Shown: positions 26,651 through 35,382, counted from the first letter of the stretch. The stretch: DNA of 64,000 nt from Candidatus Omnitrophota bacterium (GCA_040755155.1 JBFMBP010000097.1:8431-72430), one strand, 5' to 3'. The notes: a model not told the origin generated them from the sequence alone. A program made the numbers and translations.

Positions 26651-27895
26651 TCAGTTCATCATAAAATCCTGCACCGTCGAACTTTCATAGGGGCCGGCGA
26701 TCAATATGAGCGAATAGGAAGAATCATCCTTGACGGTTACGATCATTCCCAACTTGCTGAACGATATCCCGCGAATCTCAGCAGCGCCGCGCGCGGAAAC
26801 CAACTCGGCGAAGGCCGCGCCGGTTTTATTGCTATTGGAAAAATCGTTGGCGCTGAAGAATAAAATCCTGCGCGCTGGCAGTTCCTCGCTATCCGACGCG
26901 GCGAGAAAAGTTCCGCCTCCCGCCAAGCTCGCCTGGCCGGTGTTCATCGCGGCGGGAATCGCGCTTCCTTGCGGCAGTTTCGCCAAGAGTTGTTCGCTGA
27001 ATCCCGCTATCTTCAGGTCGAAATAGCTGCTGCCCGGCTTGGGCGTCTTCGTCGGCGTAGGCGTGGCTGTTGGCGTTTGGGTAGGAGTAGAAGTCGCCAA
27101 TGGCTGGACGACGCGCTTTTCCGCTTTCGCATACCAGCTGATCTGTCCCTGGCCGTCCAACCGGAAATAACTTTGGATATCGCCATCCGCCGTTATCGTG
27201 CGGTATCCTTGTGCCGTCAAAGCCATATCGACGTATTTCGCCGATTGCGGCAATTCGGACGGCAAAGGATCCACCTGCCCGAAATAATGAATGATCCCAT
27301 TATTGTAAAGGACGTAATATCCATCGGAGACGATTTCCAAATCCACCGCTTTGGCGCCGCCTTCTTGCGCGAAGCCTCGATTGACGGCCGTCCCGAAAAA
27401 CGCGATGGTTCCATCCTGATAAAGAACGTAGTACCCAAGTTCATCGGGAGCGAGTTCGAGATCGGCGGCGTTATTTAGCAGTAGTTCCCCATACGAAATC
27501 GCATCGCCGATGGCTTCGATATGGCCATCTTCCCGCAGCAGAAAATACCCCGCCCGCTCCGGCGGCAATTCCATATCGACGAATTTTTTCTTCGTCGAAC
27601 TGGGGGAACCGTAAAGGATAGCGTCTCCGAAGGGATAGACTGTCCCGTCCTCCTCAAGGATGTAATAACCCTTTTCCGTTTTCGTCAATTCGAAATCCAC
27701 CGCCTTGATGGAGCCGGGATAGCCTAAACTAATGACTTTACCGACCGTCTGCATTACTCCATCGCTGTACAGAATATAGATCGCCGATTCGCCATTGACG
27801 ATTTCCATATCCACGGCGGTGGGCGCAGCTGCACCCGCCGTCCCAGCCATAATCGCCAGGCAAGCGCATTGGAAGATACGATAATAGTTTTTCAT
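26651..27895 (-). CDS. Secreted repeat protein with Thr-Pro linker
   Basis: 414 residues with a signal peptide (CLAIMAGTAGAAA). Residues about 25-250 contain five or six repeats of some 40 residues built on GYYVLYQDGTIAFFG-like units (YILYSDGVMQTVG, YILEEDGTVYPFG, FLLREDGHIEAIG, YVLYNNGIIHYFG), suggesting a beta-propeller-like fold. A linker of STPTQTPTATPTPTKTPKP composition follows, then a C-terminal domain of about 110 residues (FDLKIAGFSEQLLAKLPQG onward) that I do not recognise. It follows the tail-tube-like gene by 36 bases in the same operon, so the two proteins are probably used together outside the cytoplasm. Confidence 0.75.
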   Translation of the reverse strand: MKNYYRIFQCACLAIMAGTAGAAAPTAVDMEIVNGESAIYILYSDGVMQTVGKVISLGYPGSIKAVDFELTKTEKGYYILEEDGTVYPFGDAILYGSPSSTKKKFVDMELPPERAGYFLLREDGHIEAIGDAISYGELLLNNAADLELAPDELGYYVLYQDGTIAFFGTAVNRGFAQEGGAKAVDLEIVSDGYYVLYNNGIIHYFGQVDPLPSELPQSAKYVDMALTAQGYRTITADGDIQSYFRLDGQGQISWYAKAEKRVVQPLATSTPTQTPTATPTPTKTPKPGSSYFDLKIAGFSEQLLAKLPQGSAIPAAMNTGQASLAGGGTFLAASDSEELPARRILFFSANDFSNSNKTGAAFAELVSARGAAEIRGISFSKLGMIVTVKDDSSYSLILIAGPYESSTVQDFMMN

Positions 27896-27931
27896 AGTTG
27901 AGCCTCTTTCCCCTTGGATTCCTATCGGTTA

Positions 27932-28444
27932 TTAGATGCTCGTGATCGTGAAATAATCGTAAACGAGTTCCAGCCGTTCCATGTAGCGGGTCGTGCTGTC
28001 GATGGCGAATGGCGGCAGAGAATATTTAACGGGAAAAGCGTTTTTGAATATAACGCGAAGGATCTTTTGATTTTTCGAATTGGTTAAATCCAACCAAATA
28101 TCTCTTTTCGTAACCGTTCCATCAATGACGCCGTTGCGCCAATCGCGGATTTTTTTATCGAATACGCCGTGCAAAACCAAACGGGCGTACGATGTGTCGC
28201 CGGCATCCCATCCCGTTTTGCCGTACACCGCCGAAGTCGTATTCTCGATTCCTTCCAACATGAAAATTTGGCCGATTTCGGAAATGCCCTTAATATCGAT
28301 CGTGATATTCGTCAGTACGGGATAATCTTTGGGATCGTTGGGATTGAATTCCTGCGGCGCGACATTCGATTCCATAGCCCACGCACCCATCATAGCGGCA
28401 ACCAACAACGCGCCAAACGCAAACAACCATTTTTTTCTAGACAT
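27932..28444 (-). CDS. Exported phage tail-tube (gp19)-like protein
   Basis: 170 residues. It starts with MSRKKWLFAFGALLVAAMMG, a signal peptide or membrane anchor, after AAAGGAGA. The rest resembles the T4 gp19/contractile tail-tube fold by eye: ITIDIKGISEIGQ, ARLVLHGVFDKKIRDWRNGVIDG, then TKRDIWLDL and ILRVIFKNAFPVKY, ending RMERLELVYDYF. Compare tube proteins: 'LKRGVT..LWDW', 'V.WTF.NAWPVKW', 'ETLELVHEG'. Ordinary tail-tube proteins are cytosolic and carry no signal peptide. First gene of a two-gene operon with a secreted repeat protein. Function unknown; the fold call needs a profile search. Confidence 0.65.
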   Translation of the reverse strand: MSRKKWLFAFGALLVAAMMGAWAMESNVAPQEFNPNDPKDYPVLTNITIDIKGISEIGQIFMLEGIENTTSAVYGKTGWDAGDTSYARLVLHGVFDKKIRDWRNGVIDGTVTKRDIWLDLTNSKNQKILRVIFKNAFPVKYSLPPFAIDSTTRYMERLELVYDYFTITSI

Positions 28445-28758
28445 TTCCCGTCTCCTTTCAAATGAAAACTTCTTTTTAGTTCTCGACTTAAAGCACTTTC
28501 TATAGATTTTAGTCTTGAATTTCCAAGATTGTCCATCCTATTTCGTAAAACGAAGTAAAAGGCGAAAATAAATCGAAATCGCCTATGCTCCCATCGCTCG
28601 GCAAAGTCCCTATAATAAAGAATATTACATAAAGAGGAAGCCAATAAGAATTCATGAAGCAGCGATCGGGAACGAGAGCGTTTCAGGCGGCAACTTTTTC
28701 GACTCCATTGACGCGCCATGAATTTTTATCGAATCGGCGTCTGCTCGCGCAAAATGAT

Positions 28759-28787
28759 TTGAATAGAACTATATAACGTGATAAAAT
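28759..28787 (+). promoter_or_regulatory. Sigma-70-type promoter of the 6S-like RNA
   Basis: TTGAAT at 28759-28764, a 17-base spacer, and an extended -10 (TG at 28779, then TAAAAT at 28782-28787). The predicted start is near 28795, which fits the 5' side of the structured RNA. Confidence 0.7.
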
Positions 28788-28794
28788 AAAAGAA

Positions 28795-28998
28795 GAATTC
28801 GCGGCGACAGAGATAAACAGGCTCTGCTGTGTTCGTGACGTTCGAGAATGTCTTCGAGGCTATAGAAACAATTTGGGATCCCTGTCGAAACCATACGTCA
28901 GGCCCCTGGCGGGAAGACGGAGCGGTTGTCTTTGGGAGCCCACCTGTTTATGACAGGTCTCAAGAAACCTCAACGCACGGCATAAGCGGACCGGTTAC
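28795..28998 (+). ncRNA. ssrS: 6S-like regulatory RNA (candidate ssrS)
   Basis: A 200-base non-coding transcript unit with its own promoter and terminator. The ends pair (GCTGTG near 28832 with CACGGC near 28977, then CGTGACGTT with AACCTCAACG), giving a long bulged closing stem. GGGATCC and GGGAGCCCACCTG flank an internal bubble, and ACCTGTTTATGACAGGT forms the small hairpin expected on the 3' strand. Ends such as GTTCGTGACG and CGCACGGCATAAGCGG resemble 6S RNAs. 6S RNA binds sigma-70 holoenzyme and lowers transcription in stationary phase. No protein frame in it looks real. The identity is by eye only. Confidence 0.6.
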
Positions 28999-29039
28999 GA
29001 AAAGCGGCCCTTCTTATAAAGGAGGCGCCGCTTTTCTTA
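28999..29039 (+). terminator. Intrinsic terminator of the 6S-like RNA
   Basis: A 10-bp perfect stem (GAAAAGCGGC with GCCGCTTTTC) continues into a weaker inner helix around TTATAAA, followed by CTTAT. It ends a plus-strand RNA and lies 40 bases before the next gene. Confidence 0.85.
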
Positions 29040-29080
29040 TTCTGCGCTTTGCATTAGGATGAATCCATACCAACGCCCAG

Positions 29081-30373
29081 ATGCTCAAATTCATGGTTCA
29101 AAATATCGCCATCGTTACTACGGAAAATCTGCCCTGTTTCAGCCGTCCCTGCGCCGGGGGCGGTGTCCGCGTCTGGGGTCTCGGCGAAGCTCTGCGCCGT
29201 AAAGGTTTTACTTGCCTTTATTTTTTGCCTGAATCTCTGCGCCATCCCGATATGGCGCAAAGTCAGGTTCCCATCCGCTTCTTCAAGCCGGAATTTTTGC
29301 ATCAAGAAATACAAAACCAGCGCTGCGACGCGGCGCTGTTCGAGCAGTGGCAGCCATTGACCTTTTTGAAGCAGCCGCTGGATATCCCCGTCATCGTCGA
29401 TCTGCCCGGTCCCTTAATTCTGGAATATTACTGGAGAGACCGCGAAAATTTTTATAACCACATCGTCGAGAAAGTCGATACTCTATCCCAAGCCGATTAT
29501 TTTTTATGCGCTCTGGAACGGCAACGGAGTTATTATTCCGCCTGGTTGACCTGGGCGGGACTATCGCCGAACGCAGACCGCCTCGCCGTCGTCCCTTTTC
29601 TCCTCCACGAAATGCCGACATCGCGCCAAGGCCATGTCGAAGACGAGCCGCAACTCTTCTGGGGCGGCATGTTCTGGCCCTGGCAAGAAAGAACCACCCC
29701 CTTTCGCATTATCCTCGACGTTCTGACGCGCCTGCGCTGCGGGCAACTCGTCATCTCAGGAGGAACCGGGGGCGGCGAGAAAGATTCCGTATACGCCGAA
29801 TACGCCGATCATCCTCACGTTTCCTGGCTGGGCCGGTTATGTTTCAGCGAATACGCCGCCGAACTAAAGCGCGCCGCCGTCGCCATCGACCTCTCGCGCC
29901 CTACGGAAGAACGGCGCTTGTCTTCCGATCTGCGTACGGGAACGGCGCTATGGGCGGGCGCTCCCTGTTTGACAACCCCCCAATCGCCTTGGGCCGAATG
30001 GATTCATAAACACAACGCCGGTTGGGTATTGGATTACGAGGACGAGAAAGGATTGAGAGAATTAATTACAGAAATCGTTCTGGAACGAGTGGATATCGCC
30101 GCCAAGCGCCGAGGAGCGAAAGAAGCGTCTTTACTCATCTCCAATGACGATCAAATAAAACCACTGCTGAATTGGCTGCAACGGCCTGAAAAACGCAGCG
30201 CTTCCCCACCTTTCTTCGAAGCCCGCTTCCAAGACCGCGAAAATCGCCTAAAAGAAAGCCAAGAAGAAATCAACCGACTGCAACACGATAACGCCGCCTT
30301 GCGCCATGATTTGGATTCCATCCGTTCCAATCCGTTATTCAGGCTCTACAAAAAAATAACTGGAACGAGGTAA
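29081..30373 (+). CDS. GT-B type glycosyltransferase-like protein
   Basis: 430 residues. The N-terminal domain has VQNIAIVTTENLP, then GGGVRVWGLGEALRRKGF, the glycine-rich start common to GT4-like enzymes. The second domain includes LFWGGMFWPWQERTTPF and the HVSWLGRLCFSEYAAELKRA segment with a DLSRPTEERRLSSDLRTGTALW donor-site-like region. A C-terminal coiled coil (LKESQEEINRLQHDNAALRHDLDSIR) ends in NPLFRLYKKI, a tail often seen in surface-polysaccharide transferases. There is no good ribosome-binding site, so an ATG at 29093 is equally possible as the start. The sugar is unknown. Confidence 0.8.
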   Translation: MLKFMVQNIAIVTTENLPCFSRPCAGGGVRVWGLGEALRRKGFTCLYFLPESLRHPDMAQSQVPIRFFKPEFLHQEIQNQRCDAALFEQWQPLTFLKQPLDIPVIVDLPGPLILEYYWRDRENFYNHIVEKVDTLSQADYFLCALERQRSYYSAWLTWAGLSPNADRLAVVPFLLHEMPTSRQGHVEDEPQLFWGGMFWPWQERTTPFRIILDVLTRLRCGQLVISGGTGGGEKDSVYAEYADHPHVSWLGRLCFSEYAAELKRAAVAIDLSRPTEERRLSSDLRTGTALWAGAPCLTTPQSPWAEWIHKHNAGWVLDYEDEKGLRELITEIVLERVDIAAKRRGAKEASLLISNDDQIKPLLNWLQRPEKRSASPPFFEARFQDRENRLKESQEEINRLQHDNAALRHDLDSIRSNPLFRLYKKITGTR

Positions 30374-30551
30374 TAAAAGAGAAGGATTTTCGCGCTGTCT
30401 CTTCAAGAATATTGGAGCGCCGAATATCCATAACCCAAAATTATCACGTTAATTTTATTCGATTTATGACGACAATCCCCATCGAATAAAATTCGCTTGA
30501 AAAATATTTCAAGAACTTTTCTCATAATGCGGGAATCGGCCATTCCGAGTC

Positions 30552-30579
30552 TTGACTGAAAGATGGGAAAACCTATAAT
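30552..30579 (+). promoter_or_regulatory. Promoter of tRNA-Asn
   Basis: TTGACT at 30552-30557 and a consensus TATAAT at 30574-30579, spaced by 16 bases. The expected start near 30587 lies about 36 bases before the tRNA. Confidence 0.75.
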
Positions 30580-30622
30580 TTTCCACCTGTATAACATAGT
30601 CAATTTGAAACCGAAATTTTGT

Positions 30623-30695
30623 TCCTCTGTAGCTCAATCGGTAGAGCAATCGGCTGTTAACCGATGGGTTGTAGGTTCGAGTCCTACCGGAGGAG
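30623..30695 (+). tRNA. tRNA-Asn (GUU)
   Basis: A full cloverleaf can be drawn. The acceptor TCCTCTG pairs with CGGAGGA (one G-T pair) and G is the discriminator. The D arm is GCTC/GAGC, the anticodon stem ATCGG/CCGAT with loop CTGTTAA (anticodon GTT), and the T arm GTAGG-TTCGAGT-CCTAC. The 3' CCA is not encoded. Its promoter lies at 30552-30579 and a T-rich run follows. Confidence 0.97.
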
Positions 30696-30810
30696 CTTTT
30701 CTTTTACGACTTTTCTTCTCTATATCCCCATAAACACAGACAAACAATAAACTCATCACCGCTTTGTGGAATCCATAGTTGAATTGCGTGAATCGTTTGC
30801 TCAATCGTTC

Positions 30811-33291
30811 CTATATAGCGTTTTTCAGTTGAAATAAACGCCGCATGACTTCGCTCAATTCTTCCAGTTTATACGGTTTGGAGACGACTCCGGAAAAACC
30901 AAACCGATCGTATTCCGCCATTATGGAATCGTTTGAGTATCCGCTGGAAACGACGGCCCTCACGCCAGGATCGATTTCCCGCAGTTTCTCAATGGTTTCC
31001 TTCCCTCCCATCCCGCCCGGAATCGTCAAATCCAAAATCACAGCGCCAAAGGGACGACCGGAATCATATGCCTTCTTATACCTTTCCACCGCTTCTTTTC
31101 CATCATCGGCGGCATCCGTCTCAAAGCCGAGATGCTCCAACATTTGCCTTACGACATCTTGAATGGATGCATCGTCGTCCATAACGAGAATTTTCCCTTC
31201 TCCGCGATAGAGCGATCCTTCGACCGTCTCTTTGGCGATAATCGCTTGCGGAGAAGCGGGAAGATAAACTACGACTTCGGTTCCATCGCCTGGTTTCGAA
31301 TCGACGGTAATGGCGCCGTCATGTTTACGGATAATCGAGTAAGCTGTGGCTAAACCCAAACCACTCCCTTTTTGTTTCGTAGTGAAATAGGGATCGAAGA
31401 TTTTAAAGAGATACTCTTGTGGAATACCGATGCCATTGTCTTTTACGGATATTCTCACATAATCCCCTTCCTGCATCAGCGAAGACAAAGATTTGCCTTG
31501 GGAGTGGAAAGAATAATTCTCCAACCGAATGCGAATCGCGCCGCCATTCGGCATGGCTTGATCCGCATTGATGACAATATTTTGAATGACTTGACTAATC
31601 TGGCCTTCATCCACTTCCACCGTCCATAAATCATCGGCGACGGAGAATTCGCAACGCGAATTCGAACCGCTCAAAACGAAAGTGGCGGAATCCTCTACCA
31701 GTTCCTTGATCGATGATGTTTTTCGTATAGGCGCGCCGCCTTTGGCGAAAGTCAGAAGCTGCCGGGTTAAATTTTGGGAGCGAAGGCATGCTTTTTCCGC
31801 GTCGCTTAACGGTTTATAGATTCTATCAGAGGAATCGATATCTAATTTAGCAATGGATAGGTTTCCGAGAATTGCGGTAAGCAAATTATTGAAGTCATGC
31901 GCAATTCCCCCCGCCAGGAGGCCTATGGATTCCAATTTTCGCGCTTTGAATAGTTCCGCCTCCATTTTTCTCTCTTCCGTAACGTCGCGAAAGACAAGCA
32001 CGACGCCAATCGTTTCTCCCGCCATATTTTTGATCGGAGAGCCGCTGTCGGCGATGACTCGCTCGGTTCCATCTTTGGCGATAAGAATTGTATGATTCTC
32101 CAATCCCGCATTGCTCCCCTTATCCAATACGCTATCGATGGGATTGACGCCGCGCCTCCTCGTTTTTTCGTGAATAATGCGAAAAACAACGTCGATATCC
32201 TTTCCCTTCGCTTCTTCTTCACGCCATCCCGTAAATTGTTCAGCCATTTTGTTGAGCAAAACAATTCTCTTTATTGTGTCGACGGCGATTACTCCATCGC
32301 CGATGCTCCGTAAAGTGACGGCGAGCCGTTCCTTTTCATCAAACAAGGCTTCTTCCGTCCGCTTCCGTTCCTTCAATTCCAATTCCAATTCTTTCGTGCG
32401 CTGCCGCACTTGGATTTTCAAGGACCAAGACCAGAGAAAAACGAAGATGAGAAGAAGGAGGAGGGGAATCAACGCCATAGCGGCGTATTCGACGGCTTTC
32501 CAGAGAGAAATCCCCGCCGGTTCCAGTATCGAAAACCACTTACTGTAAATAGTTTTGTATACGCCGGTCGATTTGAGGATATTCAATCCCTCGTTCAATT
32601 TCTCCAATAAGGCCGTATCGCCCTCTTTCACGGCAAAGCAATACTCCCTCGAACAAAGAGGAGGACCTACGGTTACAATATTTTTAATTCGATATTGCTT
32701 GGCTAGATGCAATCCCTGAAATTTCGCTACTAAGGCGCAATCGTATTTCCCGGACGCCAGCTGTTTAAGCGCATCGCCAGGCGATTCCAAAGCGGTAAGA
32801 CGATCGGCGAATCCCATTTCCAACGCATAATCATGCATGATATCGCCGCGTTGTACGACGATCTCTTTTCCATTCAACTCTTGTTCCGTTCGGATGGGAG
32901 GCGAATCTTTTCGAATAAAAATCGCGTGGGTTACAATCGTATGCGGGATGGAAAAATCAACCGTTTTGTCTCTTTGTGGGGAATAAAACATTCCCGCCAG
33001 AATATCAATCTCCCCTTTTTCCAACGCTTCCCGGACGCTGTTCCAAGAACCAAGATGAATTTCCACATCCAAGTTCATAACCTCGGCGACTTCTCGAATT
33101 AAATCGATATTGAAACCCGTTGGCTCCCCCTTATCGTCAAGAAATTCATAAGGAGGAAAATTAAAATCGCCTTGAACCTGAAGCCGGGGAGACGGCGAAG
33201 CCGACGGAATTTCAACGCCAATTGAGAGATCGCCAAAACAAAACGCATACAATGCCGTCATCAGGGAAAAATGAGTTATTCGATTAGTCAT
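30811..33291 (-). CDS. Hybrid sensor kinase with periplasmic solute-binding domain
   Basis: 826 residues. The order is an N-terminal signal, an SBP_bac_3-like domain at about 35-265 (LQVQGDFNFPPYEFLDDKGEPTG, DFSIPHTIVTH), one membrane span near 275-300, a coiled coil, a PAS domain near 335-450 (GDGVIAVDTIKRIVLLN), HisKA with LLAGGIAHDFNNLLTAI (the His in AHDFNN), HATPase (NIVINADQAMP, VKDNGIGIPQEYL, GSGLGLATAYSI), and a C-terminal receiver with Asp in AVILDLTIPGGMGG. It should sense an amino-acid-like ligand outside and relay to an output elsewhere. No cognate transcription regulator is adjacent. Confidence 0.92.
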   Translation of the reverse strand: MTNRITHFSLMTALYAFCFGDLSIGVEIPSASPSPRLQVQGDFNFPPYEFLDDKGEPTGFNIDLIREVAEVMNLDVEIHLGSWNSVREALEKGEIDILAGMFYSPQRDKTVDFSIPHTIVTHAIFIRKDSPPIRTEQELNGKEIVVQRGDIMHDYALEMGFADRLTALESPGDALKQLASGKYDCALVAKFQGLHLAKQYRIKNIVTVGPPLCSREYCFAVKEGDTALLEKLNEGLNILKSTGVYKTIYSKWFSILEPAGISLWKAVEYAAMALIPLLLLLIFVFLWSWSLKIQVRQRTKELELELKERKRTEEALFDEKERLAVTLRSIGDGVIAVDTIKRIVLLNKMAEQFTGWREEEAKGKDIDVVFRIIHEKTRRRGVNPIDSVLDKGSNAGLENHTILIAKDGTERVIADSGSPIKNMAGETIGVVLVFRDVTEERKMEAELFKARKLESIGLLAGGIAHDFNNLLTAILGNLSIAKLDIDSSDRIYKPLSDAEKACLRSQNLTRQLLTFAKGGAPIRKTSSIKELVEDSATFVLSGSNSRCEFSVADDLWTVEVDEGQISQVIQNIVINADQAMPNGGAIRIRLENYSFHSQGKSLSSLMQEGDYVRISVKDNGIGIPQEYLFKIFDPYFTTKQKGSGLGLATAYSIIRKHDGAITVDSKPGDGTEVVVYLPASPQAIIAKETVEGSLYRGEGKILVMDDDASIQDVVRQMLEHLGFETDAADDGKEAVERYKKAYDSGRPFGAVILDLTIPGGMGGKETIEKLREIDPGVRAVVSSGYSNDSIMAEYDRFGFSGVVSKPYKLEELSEVMRRLFQLKNAI

Positions 33292-33554
33292 CGTTCATTG
33301 CTCGCTTCAAAGAAACCTTAACGATGAAAACCATACGAAAGGCATGAAGAATCGGAAAATCCATTTTCGAAGCCCCATAAATCAACCGGCGCCATATAAC
33401 CAATTATAACATGGCGATTGGTTCAAAAGCAAAAAATATGGGATGGGCTTCATGTAATTGAACCGAAGGAAATAAACTCTCACGTCATTTCCGAACACGT
33501 TTGGCGAAACGGTATCCATCAAACTGGAAAAAAGTACATAAGTGTGATCCAGCG

Positions 33555-34970
33555 TTACCGTCGTTTCCAGCGCACCCCTTCACGGGTGTCTTCGAGAATG
33601 ATCCCCATGCCAGTCAGTCGGTCACGGATGGCGTCGGCGGCGGCGAAATCTTTTCGCTTTCGCGCCTCCTGCCTTTCCTGGATCATCCGATCGATATCTT
33701 CGTTGAGAACGGCCTCATCTTCTCTCGCTACGCCGAAGACGGAGTCAATGCGGTTCATCGCTTCCAACACCTTCTGCGCTTGTTCTTTGGCGATGGGAGC
33801 GTCGTCGAAGATTTTGTTGGCTTCACGGATGAAATCGAATACCGCCGCCGCCGCTCTCGGCGAATCCAAATCGTCGTCCATGCGTTCCTCGAATCGGTTC
33901 ATGCAGGTTTGGAGTTCCGCCTCCAACGGTTGCGAGAAAACGCCATTCTCTCCACCTTCTATCGTCTCTTTCATCCGGTTACGGAAATCCATAATGCGCG
34001 ACCAGGCGGAATGCGCGCCTTTCAATGCTTCTTCGGAAAGGTTGATAGGGCTGCGGTAATGGCTGGCGACGATGAAATAACGAATCGCCATTGGATGATG
34101 CCCCTGCACGAGCAGGTCGCGCAACGTGAAAAAATTCCCCTTCGATTTGGACATTTTTTCGCCGTTCACTAACAGATGGCGGCAATGCAGCCAATAACGA
34201 ACGAAAGGCTTGCCCGTCATGGCCTCGCTTTGGGCGATTTCGTTTTCATGATGGGGAAAGATATTGTCTTCGCCGCCGCAGTGAATATCCAACTGCTCGC
34301 CGAGATAGTGCATGGACATGGCGGAACATTCGATGTGCCATCCCGGACGCCCCTCGCCGAATTCCGTCGTCCAAAAATGCTCCCCTTCTTTCCGGGCTTT
34401 CCATAAGACAAAGTCGCGCGCGTCCTCCTTCTCGTATTCGTCGGAATCGACGCGAGCGCCCGACATCACCCCATCGGGCTTAACGCCGGACAGGCGTCCG
34501 TATTTTTCGAATTGGGAAATTTTGAAATAGATAGAACCGTTTCTCTCGTAGGTATATCCCTTATCCCGCAGAACGCGAATGATCTCCGTCATTTGGGGAA
34601 TAAAATCGGTAGCGTGGGGATAATGTTCGGCTCGTTCGACATTCAGAACGTCAAGGTCTTCAAAAAATGCTTGAATGAAAGGCTTTACGTATTCAAATAT
34701 CGAAACGTTCTTAGCCCCGGATTCGCGGATGATTTTGTCCTCCACATCCGTAATATTCATTATATGATTAACCTGAAATCCCCGGTATTTCAGATACCGC
34801 CGCAAGAGGTCTTCGAAAAGATAAGCGCGGTAGTTGCCGATATGAGCGTAATTGTAAACCGTCGGCCCGCAGGTATACATGCGAACCTTGCCCGGTTCGA
34901 GAGGCTGAAACGGCTCCTTGCGATTGGATTCGGTATTATGAAAATGAATGGCGGATACAGGTTGGGACAT
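33555..34970 (-). CDS. cysS: Cysteinyl-tRNA synthetase
   Basis: 471 residues from MSQPVSAIHFHNTE after GAGAGGC; the longer frame runs into a repeat and is not genuine. It is a class I synthetase: MYTCGPTVYNYAHIGNYR contains the zinc Cys and HIGH-type motif, HCGGEDNIFPHHENEIAQSEA is the conserved zinc/active-site region, and EKMSKSKGN is the KMSKS loop. The DALR-type C-terminal helix and zinc ligands fit the family. It charges cysteine onto tRNA-Cys. Stands alone. Confidence 0.96.
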   Translation of the reverse strand: MSQPVSAIHFHNTESNRKEPFQPLEPGKVRMYTCGPTVYNYAHIGNYRAYLFEDLLRRYLKYRGFQVNHIMNITDVEDKIIRESGAKNVSIFEYVKPFIQAFFEDLDVLNVERAEHYPHATDFIPQMTEIIRVLRDKGYTYERNGSIYFKISQFEKYGRLSGVKPDGVMSGARVDSDEYEKEDARDFVLWKARKEGEHFWTTEFGEGRPGWHIECSAMSMHYLGEQLDIHCGGEDNIFPHHENEIAQSEAMTGKPFVRYWLHCRHLLVNGEKMSKSKGNFFTLRDLLVQGHHPMAIRYFIVASHYRSPINLSEEALKGAHSAWSRIMDFRNRMKETIEGGENGVFSQPLEAELQTCMNRFEERMDDDLDSPRAAAAVFDFIREANKIFDDAPIAKEQAQKVLEAMNRIDSVFGVAREDEAVLNEDIDRMIQERQEARKRKDFAAADAIRDRLTGMGIILEDTREGVRWKRR

Positions 34971-35040
34971 GATGCCTCTCGGATATATGGAATATGGATA
35001 ATGAAAATAATGCTTCCAATTCAGATTGTTATGTATTATT

Positions 35041-35133
35041 TCCCTCTCCCGCTGGGAGAGGGGCCAGGGTGAGGGAATAATAAGTTTAATTATATCAACC
35101 CTCACCTAACCTCTCCCCATCTTGGGAGAGGAA
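35041..35133. repeat. Family 2 palindromic element, copy with CCCTCTCCC arms
   Basis: Hairpin arms CCCTCTCCC...GGGAGAGGGG, then GGGTGAGGGAATAAT, and a return arm CCCTCACCTAACCTCTCC...GGGAGAGG. Same arrangement as 62322-62415. It sits directly beside the intact element at 35229-35382, upstream of cysS. Confidence 0.75.
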
Positions 35134-35228
35134 TTTTATTATTATAGGCGCCTGGGAGCGATGCGCAAAGCATCGCGGAAAAAACGAGGGGCGGATTGAA
35201 TTCCGCCCCGCATTTTTCCAATAGTATT

Positions 35229-35382
35229 TGAGGCTCATGCAAAATTCCATTATTCCTCCCCCAAGCCTGGGGGAGGTTAGGAGGGGGTTGTTTTAAGTCT
35301 AATAAAATCAACCCCCCTCTAACTCCCCCCAGCTTGGGGGGAGAATTTAAAAACGGACTTTATCAATATTGCATGAGCCTCA
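35229..35382. repeat. Family 2 MITE-like element with perfect terminal inverted repeats
   Basis: Ends TGAGGCTCATGCAA (35229-35242) and TTGCATGAGCCTCA (35369-35382), perfect 14-bp inverted repeats. The interior has two hairpins (CCTCCCCCAAGCCTGGGGGAGG and the CCCCCCAGCTTGGGGGG region) around TAAGTCTAATAAAATCAA. No transposase frame is present. A decayed relative is at 16027-16173. Confidence 0.85.

Noticed and set aside
27932-28444. Prophage or tailocin remnant
   Set aside because: No sheath, baseplate, capsid, lysis or integrase genes are near, and the protein carries a signal peptide.
28829-29062. A 77-codon frame starting MFVTFENVFEA
   Set aside because: It runs through a structured RNA and its terminator hairpin and has no ribosome-binding site.
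30623-30695. tRNA-Asn as an attachment site of an integrated element
   Set aside because: I see no integrase and no repeated tRNA 3' end in the window.
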